Source: Methylobacterium mesophilicum
GTDB taxonomy: Bacteria; Pseudomonadota; Alphaproteobacteria; Rhizobiales; Beijerinckiaceae
Length of the DNA: 64,000 nt
NCBI RefSeq assembly: GCF_022179445.1
Contig: NZ_BPQU01000002.1
Location: 124,001-188,000, forward strand
Reading direction: 5' to 3'
Positions 63,667 through 64,000 of this stretch are shown here, piece by piece; positions within the stretch are counted from its first letter, which is position 1; each line of letters begins with the position of its first letter. The position numbers were made by a program, and so were the translations under genes. The notes under the pieces are model-generated. The model searched no databases. It was not told where the DNA came from and saw only the letters and a list, made by a program, of their open reading frames with translations.

Positions 63667-64000
63667 GCCGAAACCCCCGCCTGTTCGAGCCGATACAGCA
63701 CGTGGCTGCGCAGCGGCCCCTCCGGCACCGCCGGATGCGCGAACGTGCCCGCCCGCACCATGCCGAGGCGCTCCATCACCGCCTGCGAGCGGCGGTTGCC
63801 GGACGCGGCATACGCCACGACCGCCCGGATGCCGCAGCGCCCGGCGAGGTCGGCCAGCGTCAGCCGCGCCGCCCGGGTGGCAAGCCCCTGGCCCCAGGCG
63901 TCCCGGGCGAGGCGCCAGCCCAGTTCGATCGTCGCGCCGACCCGCTCGCCCCCCGGGAACGGCATGGCCCGCATGATCCGGAACGCGCCGACGAAGCCGA
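63663..64000 (-). CDS. GNAT-family acetyltransferase (5' part missing)
   Basis: The frame runs off the right end of the window (residues FVGAFRIMRAMPF are in frame before the first internal Met). The visible part is GWRLARDAWGQGLATRAARLTLADLAGRCGIRAVVAYAASGNRRSQAVMERLGMVRAGTFAHP, the acetyl-CoA binding and C-terminal motifs of RimJ/RimL-like GNAT enzymes. It is upstream of gpsA and coupled to it by an ATGA overlap. The substrate is unknown. Confidence 0.88.
   Translation of the reverse strand, partial: GFVGAFRIMRAMPFPGGERVGATIELGWRLARDAWGQGLATRAARLTLADLAGRCGIRAVVAYAASGNRRSQAVMERLGMVRAGTFAHPAVPEGPLRSHVLYRLEQAGVSA

Overview
The window is about 64 kb of very GC-rich, gene-dense bacterial chromosome. 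The protein families, the alphaproteobacterial-style isoleucyl-tRNA synthetase, the two-subunit M16 protease of the PqqF/PqqG type next to lspA and ileS, and the intergenic repeats all point to a Methylobacterium-like member of the Hyphomicrobiales. This assignment is inference from gene content, not a database match. No rRNA, tRNA, CRISPR array, prophage or intact insertion sequence was seen. Both window ends cut genes: an AsmA/DUF3971-type envelope protein at the left and a GNAT acetyltransferase at the right.

Layout. 1-3.7 kb: the envelope protein, ferredoxin-NADP reductase, a ring-cleaving VOC dioxygenase and an orphan HigA. 3.7-4.3 kb: a ParE-type toxin-antitoxin pair whose toxin carries an in-frame stop. 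4.3-11.8 kb: a minus-strand cluster ileS, lspA, exported protein, pqqF, pqqG. 12-19 kb: small exported proteins, an EamA transporter, a dehydrogenase, an aminotransferase, two toxin-antitoxin operons (Phd/VapC and ParDE) and an LLM flavin oxidoreductase. 19.2-27.2 kb: the assimilatory sulfate reduction region, cysHDN on the minus strand and an Lrp-type regulator, cysJ and cysI on the plus strand. 27.3-28.3 kb: a small membrane protein with a TetR regulator and a double palindromic operator. 28.3-32.8 kb: a siderophore-type TonB receptor facing a PepSY membrane protein. 33.1-39.5 kb: an AbrB/VapC pair, garD-garL-lysR for hexarate breakdown, a branched-chain amino-acid binding protein and an Arg/Asp-rich exported protein. 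39.9-44.8 kb: two tandem paralogous TonB receptors, followed by a Met/Arg-rich exported protein. 45-53 kb: small regulatory and housekeeping genes (PAS protein, DUF892, cysteine hydrolase, SDR/TetR pair, pyrF, BrnTA, uracil-DNA glycosylase). 53.5-60 kb: an isoquinoline-oxidoreductase-like molybdoenzyme, a sensor histidine kinase, an EVE protein and an MFS exporter divergent from a LysR gene. 61.5-62.4 kb: a lower-GC two-gene module encoding a HEPN-type protein. 62.6 kb to the end: gpsA and the acetyltransferase.

How the genes work together. The cys genes form an almost complete route from sulfate to sulfide through APS: CysDN make APS, a four-cysteine CysH reduces it to sulfite, and CysJI reduce sulfite to sulfide. 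There is no APS kinase domain. Inverted repeats of the form GTTC-N8-GAAC precede both arms of the cluster and could be bound by the Lrp-type regulator between them. GarD and GarL are consecutive steps of glucarate/galactarate breakdown. The three TonB receptors, the PepSY protein and a candidate iron-control box suggest metal-chelate uptake. Seven toxin-antitoxin or antitoxin-like loci plus the HEPN pair make the window rich in such modules. The HEPN pair is the best candidate for an undescribed system. Dispersed palindromic intergenic repeats of at least two families sit mainly at gene 3' ends.
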